From positions 186,001-250,000 of the forward strand of contig JAIOJV010000077.1 in assembly GCA_019911805.1 (NCBI GenBank): DNA of 64,000 bases, read 5' to 3'. The translations under genes were made by a program, and so were the position numbers. The DNA comes from Gammaproteobacteria bacterium (GTDB lineage Bacteria > Pseudomonadota > Gammaproteobacteria > Thiohalobacterales > Thiohalobacteraceae). Below are positions 51,695-60,827 of this stretch, one piece after another (position 1 is the first letter of the stretch; the number at the start of each line of letters is the position of its first letter). The notes under the pieces are model-generated. The model did no database searches and was not told where the DNA came from. It saw only the letters and a program-made list of their open reading frames with translations.

Positions 51695-52078
51695 GGTCTG
51701 GATAGTAGTTGATGTTAGGGAGGCGTGAGGCGTGAGGCGAAAAACCCAAACCTTTTTTTAGCCACGGAAACACACGGAAAAACACGGAAAGAAGTCATTG
51801 CTAAGGAATCTGATTAATTCGTCGTATCGTCATTGCGAGTGAAGCGCGGCAATCTCCTTCGACGGCAGATCAACAACTTGGAGATTGCCGCGTCGCTGCG
51901 CTCCTCGCAATGACGGGTTAATCAGAGGTTCTCTAACATCCCACAGGGGCACACTGATGGGGTACGACGACCTGTGGCTCCCCGGGAAATGCATAGACTC
52001 CAAAGCTATTCCTGGTTCTTCAGCAATAAAATTTCCGTGTTTTTCCGTGTGCTTCCGTGGCCATAATGGGTTTTCGCC
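51695..52078. other. Intergenic region carrying repeat element E
   Basis: About 385 bp between two minus-strand genes, most of it the nested inverted-repeat element at 51761-52063. No gene is seen. Confidence 0.6.
51761..52063. mobile_element. MITE-like inverted-repeat element, copy E, with nested hairpin in flipped orientation
   Basis: Outer ends: GCCACGGAAACACACGGAAA (51761-51780, continuing to 51790) and its inverse at 52032-52063. The inner hairpin arms are 51828-51857 and 51880-51915 (CGTCATTGCGAG type), again between TCTGATTAA (about 51809) and TTAATCAGAGG (51918-51928). The 22-nt loop is the reverse complement of the loop in copy B with one change, so the inner element sits in the opposite orientation here. 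Confidence 0.8.
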
Positions 52079-55063
52079 TCACTCCTCACTCATCCACTCC
52101 TCCCCCAAATTGACCACAGCATCCGCGTCGCGCATCTGGGCGCGATCCATCTCGATCAGATACAGGCTGCGGCGTGCCCGGGCGCTGTCCACGAAGGGGC
52201 GGATCTGGAACAGTGCGAGGTGGCCGTCGCGGAAGCCGAACTCGATATCTGCAGGGGCCGGCAGACCGCCGGTTGTGCCGGGCATGGGGAAGCGTCGTTC
52301 GACGTCATCGGCCAGGTGCCGCAGCTGTTCGATCTCGGCCGCGGTGAGCACGCGTTCGGCACCACTCGCCGGCACGTACACGATGCCGCCGCCAGGTGCG
52401 GCCGTGGCGCGCAGGGGTGTGGAGGCCTGGGCGAGCAGACGCGTCCCGCCGTCGGCGCGGTACACGCGCAGCTCTTCGGCCGCCTGGCCCTCGACCGCAC
52501 CGCCGATGCCTTCGGATACGGCGATCGACAGCCAGTGGCGATCACCGCTCTCCACATCCGCCGTCACCAGGACGCCGGACTTCTGCGCGGGGAAGGTCTG
52601 CAGCAGCAGTACCGCTGGATAGACCTGCTGCGGCTGCGCCATGTGCGCCTGCCGCCAGCCGTAGGCGCGTTCGGTGAAGGGCGAGGCCCACACCTGCTGG
52701 ATGGCCTGCACGATCTGTTCGAAGCCGACCACGTTGGGCACGGTACGATTCAGGCCCGCACCGGTGAAGCCCGGCAGATCCTCGACGTTGGTGTCGCTGC
52801 GCACGAACACGCCGACGTCGTCGACACTGCCGAACACCTCGGTCATGGCGGTGCGCAGCCGCATGCGGAATGTCTCGCCGGGGTCGGTGTGGATGATCCA
52901 GTCGCGCAGTTGCGCGAGGAACAGCCGCACCTCGTCGCGCCGGTGGCTGGGGTCGGTAATCGCGTGCAGTCGCGCATACTCCGCGTTCAGCCAGTCGTAG
53001 GCGCTGGGGCTGTCGGGGCGTTCCGGCGCGATGGGCTGGTCGAGCAGCGTGCGGAACACGCCGAACGGGATCGCGACCCCGGCGTTCACCGCCGCAGGAT
53101 AGTTACGGCGCAACTCGCCGAGATTGGCGGCCTTGGGGCCGACGGTGCGCCCGGAGTCGTGCGCGGACAGGTGTTGCAGCGGCAGCAGCTCGGTGTGTTC
53201 CAGATCGAGCTTGTCCAGATCAGGCTGGATGACGATGTCCTCGTCCAAGGTCTCGCGACCGAAGACGGCATCCCAGCGCGGCCCATCCAGTGCGATCTCC
53301 ACCGCCCCGCGCGGACTCACCGCGACGACGATGGGCTGACCCATGTGCGCCTCGATCTCGCCAAGCAGCGCATCGTCCACGACCAGATTGGGAATGCCGA
53401 GGTTGCGTGCCAGCAGCTGTACATGCGACAGCGAGCTGCCCTCGCCGCGCGTGAGGATACCCGCGATGCGCGGCAGTTCCGGCGTGGTCGATGGCAGCAG
53501 ATAGATACCGTCACGGCGGAAGTCCGCCTCGTTCTGCGGCGGTGGCAGCAGGGTGCCGCGGCTCAGGCCGGGGTTGAGGCCGCGCAGGCCGGTGGCCTGC
53601 GCCCGACCGAACAGTGTGGTCCGCACGCCGGCGAGGCGGTTGGCATCTTCGGTGAGTCCGTCGAGCACACGCGTATAAGCAAGCAGTGGGCTGGCACGCA
53701 GCCGGTCGGGGATGTAGTGCACCGCAGTGGGCGTGAGTACCGTCCAGCGCTCGACCGTGGGGCCGAAGTGGAACTCCATGGCACGCTGCGCCCACTGCGG
53801 CACACGTGCGAGATAGCGCAGTCCCGCGAGGTAGGCCTCGGCGGACAGTGGCTGCGCCGCGGTGAGCCGTGCGATCTCCTGTTCGACCGCCTGCTGCTGG
53901 CGTGCCGACAGCAGGCCGGCCGCATACAGCCCCTTCGTCATGACCTGCAGCTGCTGGAGCGAGGTGGCGCGGTCCGGCGTGCGTGTCTCTTCGATGAGCT
54001 GGTTGCCGACGGCGTAGATCTCATCTTCCATCGCCAGACCGGCGAGCAGGATCCGGATGCGGTTCGGTGGACTCAGATCACCGGGTGCCGCACTGCGCTC
54101 GCGCCAGGCGACGCCGTAGTCGGCGGCCAGCGCCAGGCGCGGTGCCAGATCACGCGTGCCGCCGAGGCGCGCGGCGGCGGCGCGCAACTCGGCCTTGAGT
54201 GCGCGATTGGGCGTCTCGACGGCCAGCACCTCGAGCTGGCGCAGCGCCGTCTGCGGCGCATACAACGCCTCCAGCTGTGCAGCCAGGTGCGCGTACCGGT
54301 CGGCGAGTTCCGGCAGGCCGTGCCGGGCGGCATGCTCACGCACCAGCTGCGGATCATTGGCGTCGGGGATACCGTGGATCTTCACCCGCAACGGCTGGAA
54401 GGCCGGGTCCTGGTCGGCGATCTCGATGGCCAGCCGGCGTACCTCCTCGGCGATCGACGGTTCCAGGCGCACTGGCAGCAGCCGCGCCGCCTCACGCAGC
54501 AGCAGATAACGTTGCGGTATCTGCCAGTCCGGATCCTCGACCAGTGCCAGCAGCAGCTGGCGCGCACCGGCGTGCTCATCCTCGATCTGCAGGGCACCGC
54601 GGTAATAGCGCGCCTGCCGGAACAGGAAGCCATCGTCGTTGGCGATCAGGAATTGTTCCAGCAGCAGCTGACGCAATGGATCCAGGTGCGCCGCCGGCCC
54701 GATGAAATCCAGTGGCCGGATGTCGGCCAGCAGGTTCGCCACCAGGTAGCCGTCGTTGCGCATGGCCAGGATGCGCGTGTTCCACTCGCCGTGCTGCACG
54801 CCGCCGCCATGCTCGCTGCAGGCCCCCGGCGTCGGCGGCAGGATGGCGCCGTCTGTACAGAACCAGCGGATGCGGCTGAACGGACCGCGTGGCTCCTGCT
54901 GCATCTGTTCAACCCAGTCGCGCAGCAGTTTCGGGTCCAGCGGTGCGTCGGAGGCCGTTTCCTCTGGTGACCTGTCGGCCCGTACCGGCCCTGTCGACAC
55001 CATCAGGACGAACAGCAGAATGGACAGCAGGATGGACAGCCGGCGGGCGAGCGGGATGGGCAT
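52079..55063 (-). CDS. Exported PEP-synthase/glucan-water-dikinase-like protein
   Basis: 994 residues from the ATG at 55061-55063 (MPIPLARRLSILLSILLF); a frame to 55135 would bury the signal. After a signal peptide (about 1-28) come about 450 residues of mostly helical sequence with no recognised family. A phosphohistidine swivelling domain follows (about 510-600) with GEGSSLSHVQLLARNLGIPN, His547. The C-terminal part (about 640-970) is the PPDK-type ATP-binding domain: GPKAANLGEL, FVRSDTNVEDLPGFTGAGL and ALFQIRPF. This order, swivel before ATP domain and no TIM barrel, is that of alpha-glucan water dikinase rather than PEP synthase. A glycogen debranching-type enzyme is encoded just upstream. 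Confidence 0.8.
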   Translation of the reverse strand: MPIPLARRLSILLSILLFVLMVSTGPVRADRSPEETASDAPLDPKLLRDWVEQMQQEPRGPFSRIRWFCTDGAILPPTPGACSEHGGGVQHGEWNTRILAMRNDGYLVANLLADIRPLDFIGPAAHLDPLRQLLLEQFLIANDDGFLFRQARYYRGALQIEDEHAGARQLLLALVEDPDWQIPQRYLLLREAARLLPVRLEPSIAEEVRRLAIEIADQDPAFQPLRVKIHGIPDANDPQLVREHAARHGLPELADRYAHLAAQLEALYAPQTALRQLEVLAVETPNRALKAELRAAAARLGGTRDLAPRLALAADYGVAWRERSAAPGDLSPPNRIRILLAGLAMEDEIYAVGNQLIEETRTPDRATSLQQLQVMTKGLYAAGLLSARQQQAVEQEIARLTAAQPLSAEAYLAGLRYLARVPQWAQRAMEFHFGPTVERWTVLTPTAVHYIPDRLRASPLLAYTRVLDGLTEDANRLAGVRTTLFGRAQATGLRGLNPGLSRGTLLPPPQNEADFRRDGIYLLPSTTPELPRIAGILTRGEGSSLSHVQLLARNLGIPNLVVDDALLGEIEAHMGQPIVVAVSPRGAVEIALDGPRWDAVFGRETLDEDIVIQPDLDKLDLEHTELLPLQHLSAHDSGRTVGPKAANLGELRRNYPAAVNAGVAIPFGVFRTLLDQPIAPERPDSPSAYDWLNAEYARLHAITDPSHRRDEVRLFLAQLRDWIIHTDPGETFRMRLRTAMTEVFGSVDDVGVFVRSDTNVEDLPGFTGAGLNRTVPNVVGFEQIVQAIQQVWASPFTERAYGWRQAHMAQPQQVYPAVLLLQTFPAQKSGVLVTADVESGDRHWLSIAVSEGIGGAVEGQAAEELRVYRADGGTRLLAQASTPLRATAAPGGGIVYVPASGAERVLTAAEIEQLRHLADDVERRFPMPGTTGGLPAPADIEFGFRDGHLALFQIRPFVDSARARRSLYLIEMDRAQMRDADAVVNLGEEWMSEE

Positions 55064-55339
55064 GGCGGTATATGGAAGTACCAGGTCGGGTAGATCGGGC
55101 GAACGAGGGGGTGGGTGGCAGCCCCGGGCGGTCAACCCACTCTAGGAGGCGCCGCGCCCGAATGCAACTGGTCGGATTGTGTGGTGGTCGAGGGTGGTGA
55201 GGGGGCGCCCCGCGATTGCATGCCACCGGCCGGTGGTTTACCCTACGCGCTCTTTGCGGCGGGGGTCTCGGGTGGATCTCCAGCAGCGCAAATTTCAGTA
55301 CCGCAACAGACGGTCGTCTGCGGCTACTGGTGGGTTCCC

Positions 55340-55427
55340 GGAGAGGTGTCCGAGCGGTTGAAGGAGCACGCCTGGAAAGTGTGTATACGGCAACGTATCG
55401 CGGGTTCGAATCCCGCCCTCTCCGCCA
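55340..55427 (+). tRNA. tRNA-Ser (anticodon GGA)
   Basis: An 88-nt cloverleaf with encoded CCA. Acceptor GGAGAGG pairs with CCTCTCC, discriminator G. The anticodon stem CACGC/GTGTG encloses loop CTGGAAA, anticodon GGA. A long variable arm (ATACGGCAACGTAT region) marks a serine-type class II tRNA, and GGTTCGAATCC is the T loop. A terminator follows 8 bp downstream. Confidence 0.97.
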
Positions 55428-55430
55428 AAT
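55409..55430 (+). repeat. tRNA-Ser 3' end, duplicated at 55583-55604
   Basis: The 22 bases at 55409-55430 (tRNA T-arm 3' strand, acceptor 3' strand, CCA and AAAT) recur at 55583-55604 with one mismatch, 174 bp apart. Direct copies of a tRNA 3' end are the usual trace of integrase-mediated insertion at tRNA genes. The interval codes nothing. Confidence 0.6.
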
Positions 55431-55435
55431 AAAGA

Positions 55436-55460
55436 AGGCCCCCGTGTGGGGCCTTTTTTA
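55436..55460 (+). terminator. Rho-independent terminator of tRNA-Ser
   Basis: AGGCCCC (55436-55442) and GGGGCCT (55448-55454), loop CGTGT, followed by six T. It ends the tRNA transcript. Confidence 0.92.
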
Positions 55461-55650
55461 TTTGGTGAAGTAGGCGGCTTTGATGAGGACCCTGCGGTTC
55501 GACGGAGCGGCCGGAGGCCGTGGAGAACGCCGGAGCGCAGCGGAGGCGGCCCCGGAGGGGTGAGGGCGCACAGCGCCCGAATAATCCCGCCCGCTCCGCC
55601 AAATCCCAAAAAAACGTTGAATTAGCGTAAGGGTCATGACTAGTTGAGGG
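55461..55650. other. Short non-coding interval ending in a tRNA 3'-end copy
   Basis: About 190 bp, very GC-rich until 55580, then the second copy of the tRNA-Ser 3' end (55583-55604). No gene or integrase is present; the interval may be the residue of an excised or decayed insertion. Confidence 0.4.
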
Positions 55651-57771
55651 TTAGTAAAATGAGTCTAACCTACTGTCATGGCTATGAAAAACAGGTATGC
55701 GATCCGTTCGCGAATCAGTGAAGCTAAATTTCGTCAGCTCGTGCGCCTGTTTGCGAGGGCTCAGTTGCTGAGCAGCTTCGTAGGAGTGCAGATTTACCCA
55801 GGTGCGCAGCACTTCGGCGACACTCCAGGCTTGGGCAAAGCAACCGCGTGCGGTGAAGGGTGGGTCGGCGTCGAAGATCTCACTGATGCTGCCCAGGCAG
55901 GCAGACTGCAGATGCAGTGCAAGTGGTTCGAGGAATGATCGGGCTATCGCGACATCGCCATACACCCGATAATGCGCGTCGACAAAGGGTCCAATAAGCC
56001 AGGCCCAGACAGTGCCCTGATGATAGGCACCGTCACGTTCCCATGGCCCGCCCAGGTAATGCGCTGCATAACCCGGCTCGCCGGGTGCGAGACTGCGCAG
56101 ACCGTGGGATGTCAGCAGCGCACGTGCACAGCTATCGACAACGGCTTTTTGCCGGTCGGAATCCAAGGGGCTGTGGGGTAGAGCGACGGCGAAGATCTGA
56201 TTGGGACGCAAGCGACCATCGTAACGGCGTCCATCCTGATCAGGATCACCCCCTGGTCCGTCGATCACGTCGTACAGTGCTGCGCGTTGCGGATTCCAGA
56301 AGCGTTGAAAACTGTGTTCGACCAATTCAGCGGCGCGCCGAAAACCGGCAACCTCTGGCCCTTTCCTCAATTGCTCCGCCAATCCTTCCATCACGCGCAG
56401 GGCGTTGTACCAGAGCGCGTTGATCTCCACGCATTTACCGATACGTGGTGTCACCACCCAGTCACCGACTTTGGCATCCATCCAGGTCAGTTGTACGCCG
56501 TCCTGCCCGGCTGCCAGTAGACCGTCCACTGGATCCATGCCAATACCATAGCGTGTCCCGCGCCGATGCCACTCGATGATGTCGGCCAGTACCGGATAGA
56601 GTTCGGCAGCAAGCGCTGTATCGCTGCTGAGTCGGGTGTACTGATCGACGGCGTGGAAATACCAGAGTGTGGCATCGACGGTATTGTATTCGGGGGCTTC
56701 ACCACCGTCGGGAAAGCGATTTGGCAGCATGCCGTCACTGATATATTCGGCGAAGGTATGCAGTATGGCGGCGGCTTCTTCATAACGCCGGGTAGTGAGC
56801 GTCAACCCCGGCAGAGCGATCATGGTGTCACGCCCCCAATCGCCAAACCAGGGATAACCAGCGATGATGGTCTTGCCTACCGTATGCCCATCTTGATAAC
56901 GATCAACGATGAACTGATCAGCGGCCAGCGCGAGTTGTCGAATCCAGCATGGGGTATCGGCAGGTAATTTGTCGAGTAGTACAGCATTGTGGCGCTCAGC
57001 TTTCCCGCGGAGTGCGGCGAAATCTGGCGGAGTGCCCAAGTCAGTGGATAGAACGACGGTTGCCTGTTCACCCTGTTCGAGCGATAGCACAAACCGGCCC
57101 GGCCGGAACAGATTTTCAGTGTCATCCAGTCCGCGTAGGCTTTCAGCACGATGCCTGAAATTCCAGTACCAATCCGAGTCGGTTATGAAGCATGCGCCGG
57201 CACAGGTTAAGCGATAGGGCTGCGCCCCAGCAAAGGCCTCGACCTCGCAGCCGTTCGGAATCTCACGCATGCCAAGCCGCCAGTCACCGTGCGTGTGGCT
57301 GTGGTGATCGCGGTAGGTGCATAGTGGCGTCAAGTCCAGCTGCAATGCATCGCTGGCACGCACAACACGGAGGTTCACACAGGTCGTGTTATGTCCGGGC
57401 TGCATCAGAATACGTTTTTCCAGCAGGGCATCGGCAATGGCATAGCGCCACACGGGCATACCCTGATCAAGGTGAAACGATTCCAGATATAAATAACCCT
57501 GCGGTGTGACGGTGCCGTCAGCGTACTCGTGAGTTGCCAGCGGATACTCGTTCGACGCATATGTCACGGTGATATCCATAGCCGCGACCAAGAGTGTCCG
57601 TGCCAGGGGTGGAGCGAGTGAGGCGATCAACAGGCCGTGATAACGACGTGTATTCGTGTCGCAGATCGTGCCTGAGGAAAAGCCGCCGATACCGTTTGTG
57701 ACCAGCCATTCGTGGTCCATCGCCTGTGCAAGTTCACCACAGGTGCTACGTCCAAGCTGAAGTCGTGTCAT
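55651..57771 (-). CDS. Amylo-alpha-1,6-glucosidase-type glycogen debranching enzyme
   Basis: 706 residues. The N-terminal domain begins with DHEWLVTNGIGGFSSGTICD, the C-terminal (alpha/alpha)6 barrel carries YPWFGDWGRDTMIALPGL and TWMDAKVGDWVVTPRIGKCVEINALWYNAL, with acidic catalytic candidates in GDWGRD and MDAK, and ends after SISEIFDADPPF. This is the GDE_C family, which removes alpha-1,6 branches in glycogen. About 35 residues follow the usual end. The exported dikinase-like gene on the same strand, beyond the tRNA, also points to alpha-glucan metabolism. Confidence 0.9.
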   Translation of the reverse strand: MTRLQLGRSTCGELAQAMDHEWLVTNGIGGFSSGTICDTNTRRYHGLLIASLAPPLARTLLVAAMDITVTYASNEYPLATHEYADGTVTPQGYLYLESFHLDQGMPVWRYAIADALLEKRILMQPGHNTTCVNLRVVRASDALQLDLTPLCTYRDHHSHTHGDWRLGMREIPNGCEVEAFAGAQPYRLTCAGACFITDSDWYWNFRHRAESLRGLDDTENLFRPGRFVLSLEQGEQATVVLSTDLGTPPDFAALRGKAERHNAVLLDKLPADTPCWIRQLALAADQFIVDRYQDGHTVGKTIIAGYPWFGDWGRDTMIALPGLTLTTRRYEEAAAILHTFAEYISDGMLPNRFPDGGEAPEYNTVDATLWYFHAVDQYTRLSSDTALAAELYPVLADIIEWHRRGTRYGIGMDPVDGLLAAGQDGVQLTWMDAKVGDWVVTPRIGKCVEINALWYNALRVMEGLAEQLRKGPEVAGFRRAAELVEHSFQRFWNPQRAALYDVIDGPGGDPDQDGRRYDGRLRPNQIFAVALPHSPLDSDRQKAVVDSCARALLTSHGLRSLAPGEPGYAAHYLGGPWERDGAYHQGTVWAWLIGPFVDAHYRVYGDVAIARSFLEPLALHLQSACLGSISEIFDADPPFTARGCFAQAWSVAEVLRTWVNLHSYEAAQQLSPRKQAHELTKFSFTDSRTDRIPVFHSHDSRLDSFY

Positions 57772-57839
57772 AACTCCATTCCCTGCTGTCTATGTTCAGT
57801 GTTTTATTGCGGTGCCTATGTGGGTGTGGATATTGTAGG

Positions 57840-60011
57840 TCATGAAGATGACTGCCGGTAATCGCCTCGACGCCAGGTGTGATAGCGTTCGACCCAGGCC
57901 AGAATCCCTGTGGGCGCGTGTTCACGCTTCCATTGGCCGGCTACATATTTGTTCGCCTCGGTCAGGGTCGGATAGATATGAATGGTGCCAAGAATTTTGT
58001 TGAGCCCCAGACCGTGGCGCATTGCGGTTACAAATTCCGCGATGAGGTCGCCGGCATGCTCTCCGGCAATCGTCGCACCCAGGATGCGATCTTTACCGGG
58101 TACCGTCAGAACTTTTACGAGGCCGTGAGCTTCTTCATCGGTAATCGCACGGTCGAGCCCTGCGAGCGAAAAGGTAGTGGCCTCATAAGGGATACCCTGT
58201 TTTTTTGCCTCCTGCTCATTCAGCCCGACGCGGGCAATCTCGGGATCCGTAAAGGTTGCCCATGGGACTGCGGAATAATCGACATGGTATTTCTTGAAGG
58301 ATCCGAACAGACCATTGACGGCGGCATACCAGGCTTGATGTGCAGCCATATGCGTGAACTGATAGGGGCCCGCCACATCACCTACGGCGTAGATGTTCGG
58401 ATAATTCGTGCGCATGTAGCCATCGACTTCTATGGTGCCGTCTTTGCGCAGCGGAACGCCAAGTTCCTCAAGACCGAAACCACGGCTGTTCGCTCGTCGG
58501 CCGACAGCGACCAATAACTCATCGAATTCGATCTCGATGTCAGCTCCGGCATACTCTGCGACCAGGAATTTGCGGCCATCCTCAACCCGGAATGCTTTGG
58601 GCGTGTGTTCGACGCGCAGCTCGACGCCGTCATTTCGCAGGCGTTCCATTAACATCATGGAAAATTCCGGATCTTCTTTCTTCATGAGTAGTGAGCCGCG
58701 TTGCAGCTGAATGACCTGGCTGCCGAAGCGGGCGAAGCATTGCGCGAGTTCGCAGCCGACCGGTCCACCGCCCAGTATCAGCAGGCGGCGCGGTAGTGTA
58801 CGCAGGTTCCAGAGGGTATCAGAGGTCCAGTAGCCAGTCTGCTCGATACCGGGAATACTCGGAATAGCCGGTCGACCGCCGGTTGCGACAATGATATTGC
58901 GTGTCGTCAGCGTGCGGCCGTTGACCTCGATACGGTAGGGTGAGGTGATCCGCGCTTCGCCTTGAATGCAATCGACGCCGAGTGCCGTGTAACGTTCCAC
59001 AGAGTCGTGCGGTTCGATAGTGCGGATGATGCGCTGGACACGCTCCATTACCGTGGCAAAATCGAATTCCACACTCGCGGAAGTGAAACCAAACTCCTGG
59101 GCGCGGCGCGTGTGGGAGAGAAATTTCGCAGAACGTATGAGTGCTTTCGAAGGTACGCAGCCGGTGTACAGACAGTCACCGCCCATGCGGTGTTTTTCGA
59201 TCAGGCTCACTTTGGCCTTGACGGCTGCACCGAGGTAGGCACTGACCAGACCACCGGAGCCGGCACCAATGACGATCAAGTCCCGGTCAAAGCGTTTCGG
59301 TCTCGGATAGTGGCGTAGAGCCTGTCGTGATTTGACCAGTTCCACGATCTTTTTGGCCAGCAGAGGGAAGATACCGAGCAGGGTCAACGAAACGATCAGG
59401 CCAGGAGAAAGGATGCCGGAGAGAGATTCAAGTTGTGCGATCCGGGTGCCGGCGTTTACATAGACGAGCGTTCCCGCCAGCATCCCGATCTGACTCACCC
59501 AATAGAAGCTCCAGGTCCGCATTGGTGTCAATCCCATGACGAGGTTGATCACGACAAACGGGAACGCCGGAACGAGGCGGAGCATGAACAGGTAGAAAGA
59601 GCCATCCTTCTCAATCCCCCGATTCGCCGCCTTCAAATGCTCACCGAAACGGTTCTGCACAATGTCGCGTACGAGCAGGCGGGAGATCAGAAAGGCGATG
59701 GTGGCTCCGAGAGATGAGGCAAAGGAAACGATCAGTGTTCCCGTCAACAGGCCGAAAATCGCACCTGCAGCCAGGGTCAGCAAGGCCGCACCGGGCAGAG
59801 ATAACCCCGTTACGGCAATATACAGCGTGAAAAAACCTGCAGCGGTTACAATGGGATGCAGTTGTCGGAATCTATCCAAGGCGGCCTGCTGCGATTTCAG
59901 ATAGTCCAGCGTAAGGTATTGGCCAAGGCCGGCGCCGAAGAAGATCCCCGCAATAACGAATAACATCAGTATTAGAATGATTCGCGTCGTGGTCACTGAA
60001 AACCGCCTCAA
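57840..60011 (-). CDS. TVP38/DedA-type membrane domain fused to a pyridine-nucleotide disulfide oxidoreductase
   Basis: 723 residues. Residues 1-230 are a TVP38/TMEM64 (SNARE-associated) domain with about five or six membrane helices and the family segment FGLLTGTLIVSFASSLGATIAFLISR plus FPFVVINLVMGLTPM. Residues 240-723 are a mercuric-reductase/lipoamide-dehydrogenase-like flavoenzyme: IGAGSGGLVSAYLGA, redox GGDCLYTGCVPSK with its Cys pair, LILGGGPVGCELAQ and a C-terminal HIYPTLTEANKY with the catalytic His. The fusion anchors a disulfide oxidoreductase to the inner membrane. Substrate unknown; no mer genes nearby and no N-terminal metal-binding domain. Confidence 0.88.
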   Translation of the reverse strand: MRRFSVTTTRIILILMLFVIAGIFFGAGLGQYLTLDYLKSQQAALDRFRQLHPIVTAAGFFTLYIAVTGLSLPGAALLTLAAGAIFGLLTGTLIVSFASSLGATIAFLISRLLVRDIVQNRFGEHLKAANRGIEKDGSFYLFMLRLVPAFPFVVINLVMGLTPMRTWSFYWVSQIGMLAGTLVYVNAGTRIAQLESLSGILSPGLIVSLTLLGIFPLLAKKIVELVKSRQALRHYPRPKRFDRDLIVIGAGSGGLVSAYLGAAVKAKVSLIEKHRMGGDCLYTGCVPSKALIRSAKFLSHTRRAQEFGFTSASVEFDFATVMERVQRIIRTIEPHDSVERYTALGVDCIQGEARITSPYRIEVNGRTLTTRNIIVATGGRPAIPSIPGIEQTGYWTSDTLWNLRTLPRRLLILGGGPVGCELAQCFARFGSQVIQLQRGSLLMKKEDPEFSMMLMERLRNDGVELRVEHTPKAFRVEDGRKFLVAEYAGADIEIEFDELLVAVGRRANSRGFGLEELGVPLRKDGTIEVDGYMRTNYPNIYAVGDVAGPYQFTHMAAHQAWYAAVNGLFGSFKKYHVDYSAVPWATFTDPEIARVGLNEQEAKKQGIPYEATTFSLAGLDRAITDEEAHGLVKVLTVPGKDRILGATIAGEHAGDLIAEFVTAMRHGLGLNKILGTIHIYPTLTEANKYVAGQWKREHAPTGILAWVERYHTWRRGDYRQSSS

Positions 60012-60827
60012 TGGATTAGTAATGAATGTTTACTATAGTCATAACAGACGGTTGCAGGGCACTATTGTTGTAGTCCGCTGTGCTGGATTGTGAAGATGTC
60101 GGTGTGCCCAGGTATGTCCATGATGTGTTCATTAGTCGTATAGAATCCCAGAACCTGATATTGGCACTGCCAGGGACCTGTCGGATTTGGGCGATCATAG
60201 CGAGCCGCGGGGGCGGATGAGATCACTCCTTCGATCCGTCGAGGAGAATGGCCGTAGCTGTTTGACGAGAAGGATCGAAAGAATGGACTGCTATGCTGTC
60301 GACGCAGAAGAGTCAGCCCGATCTCCAATTGGGTCCTGGGATGGTATTTCTGGTTGGCGGGATTGGTATTGCGGCATCCAGTGACGAGGTACTATCAGGT
60401 AGACGTGAAGAACAGAGAGTCAGGTTTCCGACGAACCGTGGGGTAAACAACTATTGTAAGCAGTGTCAGCCAAAACCAAACCGCCAAGCGTTAGTTCGCC
60501 ATCAGACACCGAAAATCAGTGTATTGTAGATGGCAATGTAGTATTGGTAATCGAAATTGCCGCAAGAATTGATAGGCTACCGCAGCAGAATACATTTCGT
60601 TTGCACGCAGCCGCAACTGCCGTCTCTGGGCACCAAACCTAGTCCCCGCTACCAGATTCTAAAACCCAAGCCAAAGTTGCAGTTTGGGCTTTTTGCTGTT
60701 CTGAGGCACAAGTAGGTGCCAGGTAGTCTTTGAGAAGGCAAGCGAAAAGTAGCAGCATTAATCAAGATCGGGTGACGTCGATGTCGCGTGAAATGAATAG
60801 GTCGGGATTAAGACAACGGAGTAGTCA
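60012..60827. other. Low-GC intergenic region
   Basis: About 815 bp between divergent genes, with lower GC than most of the window. It has a terminator-like hairpin near 60672-60698 and no gene I can support. A short hydrophilic frame at 60293-60529 has no recognisable features. Confidence 0.45.
60672..60698 (+). terminator. Probable terminator with no identified gene
   Basis: AAGCCAAA and TTTGGGCTT pair with one bulged base around loop GTTGCAG and a run of five T follows. It would end a plus-strand transcript within the low-GC region. The bases just before (CCCCGCTACCA) look like the acceptor end of a tRNA, but no complete cloverleaf is visible. Confidence 0.5.

Noticed and set aside
52220-54970. 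916-codon open frame opposite the dikinase-like gene
   Set aside because: Antisense shadow of a GC-rich gene; the minus-strand frame has signal peptide, swivelling and ATP-binding motifs.
60600-60660. Possible tRNA or tmRNA ending CCCCGCTACCA
   Set aside because: No matching 5' acceptor strand, anticodon arm or T arm can be folded from the preceding bases.
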